Below are positions 1-8,645 of a DNA stretch of 22,817 nucleotides, in pieces. The position numbers were made by a program, and so were the translations under genes. The notes beneath the pieces were generated by a model that did not search any database, had not been told where the DNA came from, and saw only the letters and a program-made list of their open reading frames with translations. Source of the stretch: an uncultured Oscillospiraceae bacterium (GTDB lineage Bacteria; Bacillota; Clostridia; Oscillospirales; Oscillospiraceae); contig CAKTPV010000026.1 of the NCBI GenBank assembly GCA_934591815.1, positions 1-22,817 on the forward strand. The letters run 5' to 3'. Positions within the stretch are counted from its first letter, which is position 1. Every line of letters begins with the position of its first letter.

Positions 1-1308
1 CAGCCGCAGCAGCAGATGGAGCGGATGATGGATATCCTCCGCCGGACGTACAGTCTGTACGGCTTCACGCCGCTGGATACCCCGGTGATCGAGGCCAGCG
101 AGGTACTGCTGGCCAAGGGCGGCGGCGAGACGGAGAAGCAGATCTACCGTTTCCAGAAGGGCGACGCCGATCTGGCGCTGCGCTTTGACCTGACGGTGCC
201 GCTGGCCAAGTATGTGGCGCTGCACTACAACGACCTGTCCTTCCCCTTCCGCCGCTACCAGATCGGCAAGGTCTATCGCGGCGAGCGCGCCCAGCGGGGC
301 CGCTTCCGGGAGTTCTATCAGGCGGACATCGACATCATCGGCGACGGCAAGCTGGATATCACCAACGAGGCGGAGATCCCCGCCATCATCTACCAGACCT
401 TCACCTCGCTGGGTCTGAAGCGGTTCCAGATCCGCGTCAACAACCGGAAGATCCTCAACGGCTTTTACGCCATGCTTGGTCTGACGGAGCAGTCCGGCGA
501 TATCATGCGCACCGTGGACAAGCTGGACAAGATCGGCGCTGAGAAGGTGCGGACGCTGCTGGTGGACGAGTGCGGCGTGTCCGCTGAGAGCGCCGACGAG
601 ATCCTGAAGTTCATCGCCATCACCGACGGCAACGAGCAGGTGCTGGCCGCGCTGGAATCCTACCGGGGACGCAACGAGGTGTTCGACGAGGGTCTTGACC
701 AGCTGAACACCGTGGTGAAATACCTGTCCGCCTTCGGCGTTCCGGCGGAGAACTTCGCCGTGGATCTGACCATCGCCCGGGGACTGGACTACTACACCGG
801 CACGGTGTACGAGACGACGCTGCTGGATCACCCGGAGATCGGCTCCGTCTGCTCCGGCGGCCGGTACGACAATCTGGCGGAGTACTACACCGACCGGCAG
901 CTGCCCGGCGTGGGCATCTCCATCGGCGTGACCCGTCTTTTCTATGTGCTGGGCGAGCAGGGTCTGCTGAACCCCGACCTGCCCACCGCCCCCGCCGACG
1001 TGCTGATCCTGCCCATGACCGCCGAGCTGTCCCCCGCCGTGACGCTGGCCACCCGCCTCCGCGCCGCCGGCATCCGCACCCAGCTCTACACCGAGCAGAA
1101 GAAATTCAAGGCCAAGATGAGCTATGCCGACAAACTGGGCGTACCCTATGTGGTGTTCCTCGGCGACGACGAGATCGCCGGAAACGTGGTGGCGTGCAAG
1201 GACATGACCTCCGGCGAGCAGACTACCCTGCCCTTTGCAGAGACGCTGGCGCTGATCCAAGCAGGTCTCGCCAAGCGGAACGAGGGCGCTGTGATTCTGG
1301 AAAAGTAA
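1..1308 (+). CDS. hisS: Histidyl-tRNA synthetase, 5' end outside window
   Basis: Class II aminoacyl-tRNA synthetase that charges tRNA-His in the cytoplasm. The reading frame is open from base 1, and the first in-frame ATG (base 16) lies inside the catalytic domain, since the usual N-terminal lead-in before the class II motif 1 helix is absent. The start is therefore probably upstream of the window. Visible hallmarks are the motif 2 region YRGERAQRGRFREFYQAD (about base 277 onward), the histidine-binding RGLDYYTGTVYE segment (about 778-813), the SGGRYDNL stretch, and the motif 3-like GVGISIGVTRL (about 907-939). The C-terminal anticodon-binding domain follows, containing VLILPM. It is followed by aspS after 62 bases, a frequent pairing in Firmicutes. 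Identification is secure; only the true start is unknown. Confidence 0.96.
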   Translation, partial: QPQQQMERMMDILRRTYSLYGFTPLDTPVIEASEVLLAKGGGETEKQIYRFQKGDADLALRFDLTVPLAKYVALHYNDLSFPFRRYQIGKVYRGERAQRGRFREFYQADIDIIGDGKLDITNEAEIPAIIYQTFTSLGLKRFQIRVNNRKILNGFYAMLGLTEQSGDIMRTVDKLDKIGAEKVRTLLVDECGVSAESADEILKFIAITDGNEQVLAALESYRGRNEVFDEGLDQLNTVVKYLSAFGVPAENFAVDLTIARGLDYYTGTVYETTLLDHPEIGSVCSGGRYDNLAEYYTDRQLPGVGISIGVTRLFYVLGEQGLLNPDLPTAPADVLILPMTAELSPAVTLATRLRAAGIRTQLYTEQKKFKAKMSYADKLGVPYVVFLGDDEIAGNVVACKDMTSGEQTTLPFAETLALIQAGLAKRNEGAVILEK

Positions 1309-1370
1309 AAACAGGACGTAATATTTTCACTTTATTATACGATACTTTATCATATCAGGAGGACAAAACA

Positions 1371-3155
1371 ATGATGCAGATGCGTACACATACCTGCAAC
1401 GAGCTGCGGCTGGAGCACGTAGGCCAGTCCGTTAAACTGGTGGGCTGGATGGAGAATGTCCGCGCCGTGGGCCAGAATTTCGCCTTCGTGGTGCTGCGCG
1501 ACTTCTACGGCACCACCCAGATCGTGGTGGAGACCGAGGAGATGATGGCCGTCATCCACGACCTGAACAAGGAGTCCACCATCAGCGTGGAGGGCGTGGT
1601 GCGGGAGCGCGCCAGCAAGAACCCCAAGCAGGCCACCGGTGATATTGAGGTGGTTCCCAACAAGATCGAGGTGCTGGGCCGCTGCCGCTACAACTCCCTG
1701 CCCTTTGAGATCAACCGCAGCCGCGAGGCCGACGAGCAGCAGCGCCTGAAGTACCGCTACCTCGACCTGCGCAACCCCGCCGTGAAGCAGAACATCATCC
1801 TGCGCTGTCAGGTGGTGGCTGCCCTCCGCGCCGCCATGACCGACCACGGCTTCTTGGAGATCACCACCCCCATCCTGACCGCCTCCTCCCCCGAGGGCGC
1901 CCGCGACTATCTGGTACCCGCCCGCAAGCACCCCGGCAAGTTCTACGCCCTGCCCCAGGCGCCCCAGCAGTTCAAGCAGCTGCTGATGACCTCCGGCTTC
2001 GACCGCTACTTCCAGATCGCCCCCTGCTTCCGGGATGAGGACGCCCGCGGCGACCGCTCCCCCGGCGAGTTCTACCAGCTGGATATGGAGATGGCCTTCG
2101 CCACCCAGGACGACGTTTTCGCCGTGCTGGAGGATGTGCTGCCTCCCATCTTCGCCAAATACGGCACCTACAACGTGGCATCCGCCGCGCCCTTCCGCCG
2201 TATCGCCTACAACGACGCCATGGAGACCTACGGCTCCGACAAGCCCGACCTGCGTATCGACCTGACCCTCACCGATATCTCCGATGAGGTGAAGGGCTGC
2301 GGCTTCGAGCAGATCGACGGCAAGGTGGTCAAGGCCATCGCCGTCAGCGACTGCACCCTGACCCGCAAGGCCATCGACCAGCTCTGCACCGACGTGGAGG
2401 TGCAGTCCGGCAGCAAGCCCTACTGGTTCAAGGTGGACGAGAACGGCCAGCTGGCCGGCGGCATCGCCAAGTTCCTGGGCGGCTGCCATGAGATGCTCAC
2501 CGCCAAGCTGAGTCTGAAGCCCAATATGCTGGTGGGCGTGGCTGCCGGTGACAAGGGCGCCGCCATCAAGACCGCCGGCGTCCTGCGCAGCAAGCTGGGC
2601 GCCGCCTGCGAGGGCCACATGGACAAGGAGCGCTATGAGTTCTGCTGGATCGTGGACTTCCCCATGTACGAGATCGGCGACGAGTCCGGCGAGCTGGAGT
2701 TCTGCCACAACCCGTTCTCCATGCCCAGCGGCGGGCTGGAGGTGCTGCTGAAGGCCGAGCGGGGCGAGATCGACCCCCTGACCATCACCGCCGACCAGTA
2801 CGATCTGGTGTGCAACGGCGTGGAGCTGTCCAGCGGCGCTGTCCGTAACCACGACCCCGAGATCATGGTCAAGGCCTTCGAGCTGGTGCGTCTGGGCGAG
2901 GAGGACGTGAAGAAGAAGTTCCCCGCCATGTACAACGCCTTCTGCTACGGTGCGCCTCCCCATGCCGGTATCGCCCCGGGCGTGGACCGCATGGTCATGC
3001 TGCTGGCCGGCGAAAGCTCCATCCGCGAGATCATCCCCTTCCCCATGAACAAGAACGCGCAGGACGTGATGATGAGCGCGCCCTCCGCCGTGGAGCAGAA
3101 GCAGCTGGATGAGCTGCACATCGCCATCGTGGGCGACGTGGAAAAGGACGACTGA
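1371..3155 (+). CDS. aspS: Aspartyl-tRNA synthetase
   Basis: Charges tRNA-Asp (possibly also tRNA-Asn in organisms using the amidotransferase route; not decidable here). It has 594 residues, normal for the bacterial type. An N-terminal OB-fold anticodon-binding domain (about residues 15-105) is followed by SREADEQQRLKYRYLDLRNP, then motif 2 FRDEDARGDRSPGEFYQLD (about 220-238), the bacterial GAD insertion (about 290-420), and motif 3 GIAPGVDRMVMLLAG near the C-terminus. The start is chosen because AGGAGG at 1357-1362 lies 8 bases before ATG 1371; the frame is open further upstream to 1194, but that overlaps hisS and adds nothing family-like. The 62-base gap after hisS is AT-rich and has no terminator, so co-transcription with hisS is likely. 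The stop overlaps the next start as TGATG. Confidence 0.97.
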   Translation: MMQMRTHTCNELRLEHVGQSVKLVGWMENVRAVGQNFAFVVLRDFYGTTQIVVETEEMMAVIHDLNKESTISVEGVVRERASKNPKQATGDIEVVPNKIEVLGRCRYNSLPFEINRSREADEQQRLKYRYLDLRNPAVKQNIILRCQVVAALRAAMTDHGFLEITTPILTASSPEGARDYLVPARKHPGKFYALPQAPQQFKQLLMTSGFDRYFQIAPCFRDEDARGDRSPGEFYQLDMEMAFATQDDVFAVLEDVLPPIFAKYGTYNVASAAPFRRIAYNDAMETYGSDKPDLRIDLTLTDISDEVKGCGFEQIDGKVVKAIAVSDCTLTRKAIDQLCTDVEVQSGSKPYWFKVDENGQLAGGIAKFLGGCHEMLTAKLSLKPNMLVGVAAGDKGAAIKTAGVLRSKLGAACEGHMDKERYEFCWIVDFPMYEIGDESGELEFCHNPFSMPSGGLEVLLKAERGEIDPLTITADQYDLVCNGVELSSGAVRNHDPEIMVKAFELVRLGEEDVKKKFPAMYNAFCYGAPPHAGIAPGVDRMVMLLAGESSIREIIPFPMNKNAQDVMMSAPSAVEQKQLDELHIAIVGDVEKDD

Positions 3156-4303
3156 TGGACACCGTCAAGCTCTACTACGATAACGCCTATACGCAGGACT
3201 TCACCGCCGTGGTGCAGTCCTGCGAGGCCGTGAAAAACGGCTTTTCCGTCACCCTTGACCGCACCGCCTTCTACCCCGAGGGCGGCGGTCAGCCCGCCGA
3301 CCACGGCACGCTGGGCGAGGCCCGCGTGCTGGATGTACACGAGAAGGACGGCGTCGTCACCCACCTGTGCGACCGGGCGCTGTCCGTCGGCGCGGAGGTC
3401 AGCGGCCGCATCGACTGGACGCGGCGCTTCGACCATATGCAGCAGCACTCCGGCGAGCATATCATCTCCGGTCTGCTGTGCAGCACGTTCCACTGCGATA
3501 ACGTGGGCTTCCACATGGGTGCGGACGTGGTCACCATCGACTACAACGCCCCCATCACTTGGGAGCAGGCGCTGGAGGTGGAGCGGCGCGCCAACGCCTA
3601 CATCTGGGCGGATCATCCCATCCGCATCTGGTATCCCTCGGCGGAGGAGCTGGCCGCCCTGCCCTACCGCAGCAAAAAGGAGCTGACCGGTGCGGTGCGG
3701 ATCACGGAGTTCCCCGGCGCGGATCGGTGCGCCTGCTGCGGCACCCATGTGGCCAGCAGCGGACAGGTGGGGCTTTTGAAGCTGCTGAGCTGCCAGAAAT
3801 TCCGGGACGGCGTGCGGCTGGAGCTGCTGTGCGGCCAGCGGGCGCTGGACTGCCTGGCTTCCGGCTGGGAGCAGGCCCGCCAGATCGGGCAGGCGCTGTC
3901 CGTCAAGCCCCAGAGCGCCTTTGCCGCCGTCAGCCGCTTGCAGGAGGAGCTGCTCTCCCTCAAGGAGAAGGCCGCCCGGCTGGAGGAAGCTGACTTCGCC
4001 CGCACCGCGGCGCAGTACCGTGGCGCTGGCAGCGTCCTGCACATCGCGGAGCCGCTGGACGGCGACGGTGCGCGGCGGCTGTGCGACGCCATCGCCAAGG
4101 CCGCCGGCGGACGCTGCGCCGTGTTTGCCGGACGGGACGGCGACTACCGGTACGCCGTTATCGAGAACGGCGGTGACCTGCGCCAGTTCATCAAGGACAT
4201 GAACACCGCCCTCCACGGGCGGGGCGGCGGACGGGACGGCTTTGCCCAAGGCAGCGCCGCCTGCACGGCCGAGGAGGTTCGCGCCTTCTTCCAAGAGCGG
4301 TAA
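3155..4303 (+). CDS. Alanyl-tRNA editing protein, AlaX-long type with DHHA1 domain
   Basis: Probably a trans-editing hydrolase that removes serine or glycine mischarged onto tRNA-Ala. It has 382 residues. Residues 1-75 form an AlaRS-like beta domain with FYPEGGGQPADHG (39-51). The zinc/editing site is HMQQH (94-98) with CCGTH (194-198), matching the HxxxH and CxxxH ligands of AlaRS editing domains. A helical linker (about 240-280) leads to a C-terminal DHHA1-like domain with a glycine-rich GRGGGRDGFAQG segment. There is no aminoacylation domain, so this is a free-standing editor and not alaS. ATG 3155 overlaps the aspS stop by one base (TGATG), indicating translational coupling, so the editor is made with two synthetases. 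A terminator follows. Confidence 0.9.
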   Translation: MDTVKLYYDNAYTQDFTAVVQSCEAVKNGFSVTLDRTAFYPEGGGQPADHGTLGEARVLDVHEKDGVVTHLCDRALSVGAEVSGRIDWTRRFDHMQQHSGEHIISGLLCSTFHCDNVGFHMGADVVTIDYNAPITWEQALEVERRANAYIWADHPIRIWYPSAEELAALPYRSKKELTGAVRITEFPGADRCACCGTHVASSGQVGLLKLLSCQKFRDGVRLELLCGQRALDCLASGWEQARQIGQALSVKPQSAFAAVSRLQEELLSLKEKAARLEEADFARTAAQYRGAGSVLHIAEPLDGDGARRLCDAIAKAAGGRCAVFAGRDGDYRYAVIENGGDLRQFIKDMNTALHGRGGGRDGFAQGSAACTAEEVRAFFQER

Positions 4304-4349
4304 TTCCTTCGCCATACGAAATATTTTTCCCGCTTTTCACAAATTTTCA

Positions 4350-4395
4350 CCCCCGGATATGTGCGTTTCACACATATTCGGGGGTTTCTTTTTTT
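4350..4395 (+). terminator. Intrinsic terminator of hisS-aspS-alaX
   Basis: A 14-bp stem, 4350-4363 (CCCCCGGATATGTG) against 4371-4384 (CACATATTCGGGGG, one G-U pair), has a 7-base loop and is followed by a T-rich tract at 4385-4395. It lies 46 bases after the AlaX stop and before the MATE gene. Confidence 0.9.
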
Positions 4396-4413
4396 GCCGG
4401 GACATGATAGAAT
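4385..4413 (+). promoter_or_regulatory. Possible extended -10 promoter for the MATE gene
   Basis: TGATAGAAT at 4405-4413 reads as an extended -10 (TGn plus TAGAAT at 4408-4413). Seventeen bases upstream is only a weak -35 candidate, TTTCTT, inside the terminator T-tract. The placement just after the preceding terminator and 38 bases before the ATG makes sense, but the -35 is poor. Confidence 0.35.
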
Positions 4414-4450
4414 ATTGAGTTACAGTTAAGTTATCAATAAAGGAGTCCCT

Positions 4451-5821
4451 ATGGAAAACGAAAACAAGCTGGGCGTCATGCCCATTACGAAGCTGATCTG
4501 GAATATGTCCCTGCCCATCATCGCGTCCATGCTGGTGCAGGCGCTGTACAACATCGTGGACAGCTGGTTCGTCAGCCGCGTCAGCGAACAGGCGCTGACC
4601 GCCGTATCGCTGGCGTTCCCGGCGCAGAACCTGATGATCGGCCTTGCCACCGGTACGGCGGTGGGCGTCAACGCCCTGATGGGCCGCGCGCTGGGCGCAG
4701 GGCTGCGGGAGCGCGCCGACAAGGTGGCCAACAACGGCGTCTTTCTGGCGGTGGTGGGCTTCGTGATCTCCGCCCTGCTGGGTCTGACCTGCTCCGACCT
4801 GTTTTTCCGCTCTCAGACGCAGGTGGAGAGCATCATCCAGATGGGCAACGACTATCTGCGGATCGTCACCATCGGCTCGCTGGGTATGTTCTGCCAGATC
4901 ATGTACGAGCGGCTCTTGCAGGGCACCGGGCGGTCTATCCTCAGCATGTACACCCAGGGGCTGGGCGCTATCATCAACATCATTCTCGACCCCATCTTTA
5001 TCTTCGGACTGAAAATGGGCGTGGCTGGCGCCGCCGTCGCCACCATCATCGGCCAGTTCTGCGGCTGCGCGCTGGCTATTTACTTCAACCACAAAAAGAA
5101 CACGGACATCACCCTGTCCCTGCGGGGCTTCCGCCCCAACTGGCGGCTCATCGGCGAGATCTACGCCATCGGCCTGCCCAGCGTCATCATGATCGCCATC
5201 GGCTCGGTGATGACGTTCCTGATGAACAAGATCCTCATCACCTACCACGCCGCCCACGAGACGGCAGCCACCGCCTTCGGCGTCTATTTCAAGCTGAACT
5301 CCTTTATCTTCATGCCCATCTTCGGCCTGAACAACGGCGTGATTCCCATCGTGGCCTACAACTACGGCGCTCAGAACCGCCGCCGCATGATGGCCACCAT
5401 CAAGCGCAGCACCCTGTACGCCTGCTGCATCATGGTGTTCGGCACGGTGCTGTTTTGGGCCATACCCGATACGCTGCTGCGGCTCTTTGACGCCAGCGAC
5501 GTGATGCTGGCCGCAGGCGTACCCGCCCTGCGCATCATCGCCCTGAGCTTCTGCATGGCCGGTATGTGCATCGCGCTGGGCAGCTCGTTCCAGGCACTGG
5601 GAAAGTCGATGTACTCCATGGTCACGTCCATCGTCCGGCAGCTGGTGTTCCTCGTGCCTATCGCCTATGTGCTGGCACGCTACGGCGCCGCCGTCGGCAA
5701 CAGCGACCTGGTGTGGTGGTGCTACCCCATCGCGGAGGTGTCCTCCCTGCTGCTGACGCTGGTGTTCTTCCGGCACATTTACAAGACCGTCATCGCCCCC
5801 CTCCCGGAGGGTCGTGAATAA
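4451..5821 (+). CDS. MATE-family multidrug/cation antiporter
   Basis: Membrane exporter of the multi-antimicrobial extrusion family, which couples H+ or Na+ entry to export of organic cations or drugs; the substrate cannot be told from sequence. It has 456 residues, the usual length, with about 12 hydrophobic segments in two similar halves. The N-terminal segment KLIWNMSLPIIASMLVQALYN, continuing into IVDSWFVSRVSEQALTAV, is the characteristic MATE opening. The second half opens with the related IYAIGLPSVIMIAIGSVMTF. AAGGAG at 4440-4445 precedes ATG 4451. The gene stands alone between two terminators, with no adjacent regulator. Confidence 0.93.
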   Translation: MENENKLGVMPITKLIWNMSLPIIASMLVQALYNIVDSWFVSRVSEQALTAVSLAFPAQNLMIGLATGTAVGVNALMGRALGAGLRERADKVANNGVFLAVVGFVISALLGLTCSDLFFRSQTQVESIIQMGNDYLRIVTIGSLGMFCQIMYERLLQGTGRSILSMYTQGLGAIINIILDPIFIFGLKMGVAGAAVATIIGQFCGCALAIYFNHKKNTDITLSLRGFRPNWRLIGEIYAIGLPSVIMIAIGSVMTFLMNKILITYHAAHETAATAFGVYFKLNSFIFMPIFGLNNGVIPIVAYNYGAQNRRRMMATIKRSTLYACCIMVFGTVLFWAIPDTLLRLFDASDVMLAAGVPALRIIALSFCMAGMCIALGSSFQALGKSMYSMVTSIVRQLVFLVPIAYVLARYGAAVGNSDLVWWCYPIAEVSSLLLTLVFFRHIYKTVIAPLPEGRE

Positions 5822-5825
5822 GCGC

Positions 5826-5858
5826 AAAAAAGAGAGACGCAGGGCGTCTCTCTTTTTT
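5826..5858. terminator. Bidirectional terminator between MATE and glyS
   Basis: A perfect 15-bp inverted repeat, AAAAAAGAGAGACGC (5826-5840) and its complement (5844-5858) with loop AGG. It gives a U-tract on either strand and separates the convergent MATE (+) and glyS (-) genes. Confidence 0.92.
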
Positions 5859-5885
5859 CTATGTCTCGCGTTGGCGTGTCCGCGC

Positions 5886-7307
5886 TTAGTACGCCAGCTT
5901 CTCCGCCAGATAGCTCTTCAGCTCGCTGATAGGCACGCGCACCTGCTGCATGGTGTCGCGCTCGCGGACGGTAACACAGTTGTCGCCCTCGTGCTCGGCA
6001 TCGCCCACGGTGTCAAAGTCCACGGTGATGCAGTAGGGCGTACCCACCTCGTCCTCGCGGCGATAGCGCTTGCCGATGGAGCCGGTCTCGTCGAAGTCGA
6101 TCATCCACTCCTTCGCCAGCTCGGCGTAGACCTCACGGGCCTTGTCGCTGAGCTTCTTACTCAGGGGAAGCACCGCCGCCTTGTAGGGCGCCAGCACCGG
6201 GTGCAGGTGCAGCACCACGCGGACGTCGTTCTTCTCCGCGTCCACGACCTCCTCGTCGTAGGCGTCCACCAGCACCGCCAGCACGCTGCGCTCCACACCC
6301 AGAGACGGCTCCACCACATAGGGGATGTAGCGCTCGTTGGTCTCGGGGTCGAAGTAGGTCAGGTCCTTGCCGGACACGGACTGGTGCTGGTTCAGGTCGT
6401 AGTCGGTGCGGTCCGCCACGCCCCACAGCTCACCCCAGCCGAAGGGGAACAGGAACTCGAAGTCCGTGGTGGCCTTGGAGTAGAAGCACAGCTCCTCGGG
6501 GTCGTGGTCGCGCAGGCGCAGGTTCTCGTCCTTCAGGCCGATGCCCAGCAGCCAGTTGTGGCAGAAGGTGCGCCAGTAGTTGAACCACTCCAGATCGGTG
6601 CCGGGCTTGCAGAAGAACTCCAGCTCCATCTGCTCGAACTCGCGGACGCGGAAGATGAAGTTGCCCGGGGTGATCTCGTTGCGGAAGGACTTACCGATCT
6701 GGCACACGCCGAAGGGCAGCTTGCGGCGGGTGGTGCGCTGGGTGTTGACGAAGTTGGTGAAGATGCCCTGCGCCGTCTCAGGCCGCAGATACACGGTGTT
6801 CTTGGCATCCTCGGTGACGCCCTGGAACGTCTTGAACATCAGGTTGAACTGACGGATGTCGGTGAAGTTGTGCTTGCCGCAGCTGGGGCAGGGGATGTTG
6901 TGCTCCTCGATGAAGTCCTTCATCTCCTGCTGGGAGAAGGCGTCGATGGGCTTGGGCAGCTCCACGCCGTTGGTCTGGCACCAGTCCTCGATGAGCTTAT
7001 CGGCGCGGAAGCGCTCCTTGCACTCCTTGCAGTCCATCAGGGGATCGGAGAAGCCCGCCAGATGGCCGCTGGCCACCCACGTCTGGGGGTTCATGAGGAT
7101 GGCAGCGTCCTGTCCCACGTTGTAGGGGTTCTCCTGCACGAACTTTTTCCACCATGCCTTCTTGATGTTGTTCTTCAGCTCCACGCCCAGCGGGCCGTAG
7201 TCCCATGTGTTGGCCAGGCCGCCGTAGATCTCGGAGCCTGCGAAGATGATGCCGCGGTTTTTGCACAGCGCCACGATCTTATCCATGGTCTTTTCGGTGT
7301 TTTTCAT
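5886..7307 (-). CDS. glyS: Glycyl-tRNA synthetase, single-chain (alpha2) type
   Basis: Charges tRNA-Gly. It has 473 residues and belongs to the class II homodimeric family (the archaeal/eukaryotic/Thermus-like type), not the two-subunit GlyQ/GlyS enzyme. Visible hallmarks are the N-terminal [20 protein letters not shown] and PLG segments, two Cys pairs suggestive of a metal site (CKEC near residue 95 and CPSC near 138), [11 protein letters not shown], the motif 2 region [23 protein letters not shown], and [16 protein letters not shown] near motif 3. The C-terminal anticodon-binding domain contains [21 protein letters not shown] lies just upstream of ATG 7307. The upstream lipoprotein gene ends only 40 bases away with no hairpin between, so glyS probably depends on the T-box promoter at 8614-8642. 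Confidence 0.97.
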   Translation of the reverse strand: MKNTEKTMDKIVALCKNRGIIFAGSEIYGGLANTWDYGPLGVELKNNIKKAWWKKFVQENPYNVGQDAAILMNPQTWVASGHLAGFSDPLMDCKECKERFRADKLIEDWCQTNGVELPKPIDAFSQQEMKDFIEEHNIPCPSCGKHNFTDIRQFNLMFKTFQGVTEDAKNTVYLRPETAQGIFTNFVNTQRTTRRKLPFGVCQIGKSFRNEITPGNFIFRVREFEQMELEFFCKPGTDLEWFNYWRTFCHNWLLGIGLKDENLRLRDHDPEELCFYSKATTDFEFLFPFGWGELWGVADRTDYDLNQHQSVSGKDLTYFDPETNERYIPYVVEPSLGVERSVLAVLVDAYDEEVVDAEKNDVRVVLHLHPVLAPYKAAVLPLSKKLSDKAREVYAELAKEWMIDFDETGSIGKRYRREDEVGTPYCITVDFDTVGDAEHEGDNCVTVRERDTMQQVRVPISELKSYLAEKLAY

Positions 7308-7347
7308 GTGATCGTCTCCTTTATGTGAATATTTTTGGTCTGTATGT

Positions 7348-8424
7348 TCAAGCCGCCTCCGGCGGCGCTACCTGCACGGTCATGACTCCCGCATCCCAAT
7401 CCGTCTGGTCTGTGGACACACCGTACCACCACATTGTCCCGCCGTCCGACAGGTGGTACAGAATGGCATAGAATTCTCTTGGGTGCAGCGCCATGGGATA
7501 GTTGCTCTCCGGCAGCTGATCTCCCGTGGTCTGCCACGCGGAAAAGGCATTGTATCCGCCCTCCACGCGCCAGAACTCGCGGCTGGCGTAATCACTCCAA
7601 TCGGATATATCCTGCTCTCCGAAGTAGGACGCCGTATACGCCTTTCCGGCGATGGTCAGTGTGTCCGTGCGGATCGGTGTCAGCTCCGGCTTTTCCACCC
7701 GCGCCAGATTGGCGCAGGTCAGCGTCACCTTGCTGCCGTAGTGCGCCGCGATCTGAGCCGCCATGGAGGGTACGGTACCGGTCTGGTGATCCATCCCGTT
7801 GGGGTCGGCGTGGGCGCCGCCGCAGAAGGCCATCACGCTGACACCGCCCAGTGCGTCGAAGGCGGTGCAGAAATTGGTCGCCAAGGCGTTCTCCCGCTGC
7901 ACGTCGGCCTTATCGTCTGCGCCGCGCCCATAGTACATGGTGCCCTGCTTGATGCTCCTCTCTACCTCGCGGTATACGTCGGTGTCGGTCTTTCCTTCGT
8001 CCTCCAGAAGCTGGCGCGCCTTTTCGCCGGAGGTGGCATACTGATGCTCTATATCAAAGCCGTGGAATATCGTGTCCGGACACGTCTCCTTGATCTGATG
8101 GTAAAAATCCGCCACCACCTCCGCATGGAACAGCGTCCCCTCGCAGGCGCCGTACACCATGTCCCAATAGGCATCGTCCTCCGCCGCCATCCAGCGGTTC
8201 AGCAGCAGCGTGGAGCCTGCACCCATCTCTATGAACAGGTGCCGCATCCCTTGGCTGTAACAGGTCTGCCACAGCGCCAGCTCCTTATCCAGGCAGGCGG
8301 CGTTGGCGTGTTCCTCGCCGTAAATGAATATCTCCCCTGTGGGCGCACCCGTTTCCGCCGGTGCGCCGCAGGCCGTCAGTCCCAGCAGGGCTGCCAGCAG
8401 CAGCGCCAGTATCCTCTTTTTCAT
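7348..8424 (-). CDS. Lipoprotein with TIKI/EreA/ChaN-like fold
   Basis: Predicted cell-surface lipoprotein of 358 residues. A signal peptide ([19 protein letters not shown]) ends in lipobox LTAC with the lipidated Cys at residue 19. The mature part starts almost directly with GEEH (36-39), and CGGAH (201-205) follows about 165 residues later. Paired GX2H motifs with an intervening acidic residue (FIEMG, about 64-68) and HGFDIEH (121-127) are the signature of the TIKI/TraB/EreA/ChaN superfamily, which includes metallo-hydrolases and haem-binding proteins. The exact activity and substrate are unknown. The remaining 150 residues are not recognised. AAGGAGG lies 7 bases before ATG 8424. It is the first gene after the T-box leader and is followed by glyS. 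Confidence 0.75.
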   Translation of the reverse strand: MKKRILALLLAALLGLTACGAPAETGAPTGEIFIYGEEHANAACLDKELALWQTCYSQGMRHLFIEMGAGSTLLLNRWMAAEDDAYWDMVYGACEGTLFHAEVVADFYHQIKETCPDTIFHGFDIEHQYATSGEKARQLLEDEGKTDTDVYREVERSIKQGTMYYGRGADDKADVQRENALATNFCTAFDALGGVSVMAFCGGAHADPNGMDHQTGTVPSMAAQIAAHYGSKVTLTCANLARVEKPELTPIRTDTLTIAGKAYTASYFGEQDISDWSDYASREFWRVEGGYNAFSAWQTTGDQLPESNYPMALHPREFYAILYHLSDGGTMWWYGVSTDQTDWDAGVMTVQVAPPEAA

Positions 8425-8439
8425 AGACTGCCCTCCTTG

Positions 8440-8608
8440 AGCGGCAAAAAACGCCCTGATGCCATTGCTGACATCAGGGCGAACTAAGCTTTAGTCCGTG
8501 GTTCCACCTGAATTTGGATCGCTCCACACTCTCTTGCCGGTAACGGGGCATCCGGCGGGCATTTCCTCCCGCAGCTCCGGGCAGCCACGCCCTTCATCGC
8601 CGATAACA
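8440..8608 (-). ncRNA. T-box leader, probably tRNA-Gly responsive
   Basis: The minus-strand leader carries a T-box core AGGTGGAACCACG (8497-8509), preceded by CCCCGTTACCGGCAAGAGAG (about 8533-8552), the kind of linker seen before T-boxes. A terminator hairpin with a U6 tract follows at 8446-8481. The UGGA of the bulge would pair with a tRNA ending UCCA; bacterial tRNA-Gly and tRNA-Cys have U73, and glyS lies downstream, so glycine is the natural reading. From the predicted start near 8607 the leader is about 170-180 nt, short for a T-box. I could not confidently assign Stem I or the specifier codon. Uncharged tRNA binding would favour antitermination and expression of the lipoprotein and glyS. 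Confidence 0.88.
8446..8481 (-). terminator. Regulated terminator of the T-box leader
   Basis: On the minus strand, stem CGCCCTGATG pairs with CATCAGGGCG (8472-8481 with 8452-8461) across a 10-base loop and is followed by six Ts (8446-8451). It lies between the T-box core and the lipoprotein ribosome binding site. Confidence 0.9.
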
Positions 8609-8613
8609 GGGAA

Positions 8614-8642
8614 AGCATAGCATCTTTTCGCCCGCCCGTCAA
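8614..8642 (-). promoter_or_regulatory. Sigma-A promoter for T-box/lipoprotein/glyS
   Basis: On the minus strand TTGACG (8637-8642), a 17-base spacer and TATGCT (8614-8619), with TGC immediately before the -10. This is near consensus and places the RNA start at about 8607, just before the leader elements. It begins right after the stop codon of the upstream lipoprotein gene. Confidence 0.75.
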
Positions 8643-8645
8643 GGT

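Noticed and set aside
1325..1353. Possible promoter in the AT-rich hisS-aspS gap
   Set aside because: The best -10 (TATCAT, 1348-1353) has a poor -35 and would start RNA at or inside the aspS ribosome binding site.
1350..3119. A 589-codon antisense frame opposite aspS
   Set aside because: Low-complexity His/Gly/Leu/Val composition generated by the third-position bias of aspS.
4337..5827. Long antisense frame opposite the MATE gene, and a similar one at 5814-7328 opposite glyS
   Set aside because: Both are shadows. They cross the terminators at 4350-4395 and 5826-5858 and carry no recognisable domain.
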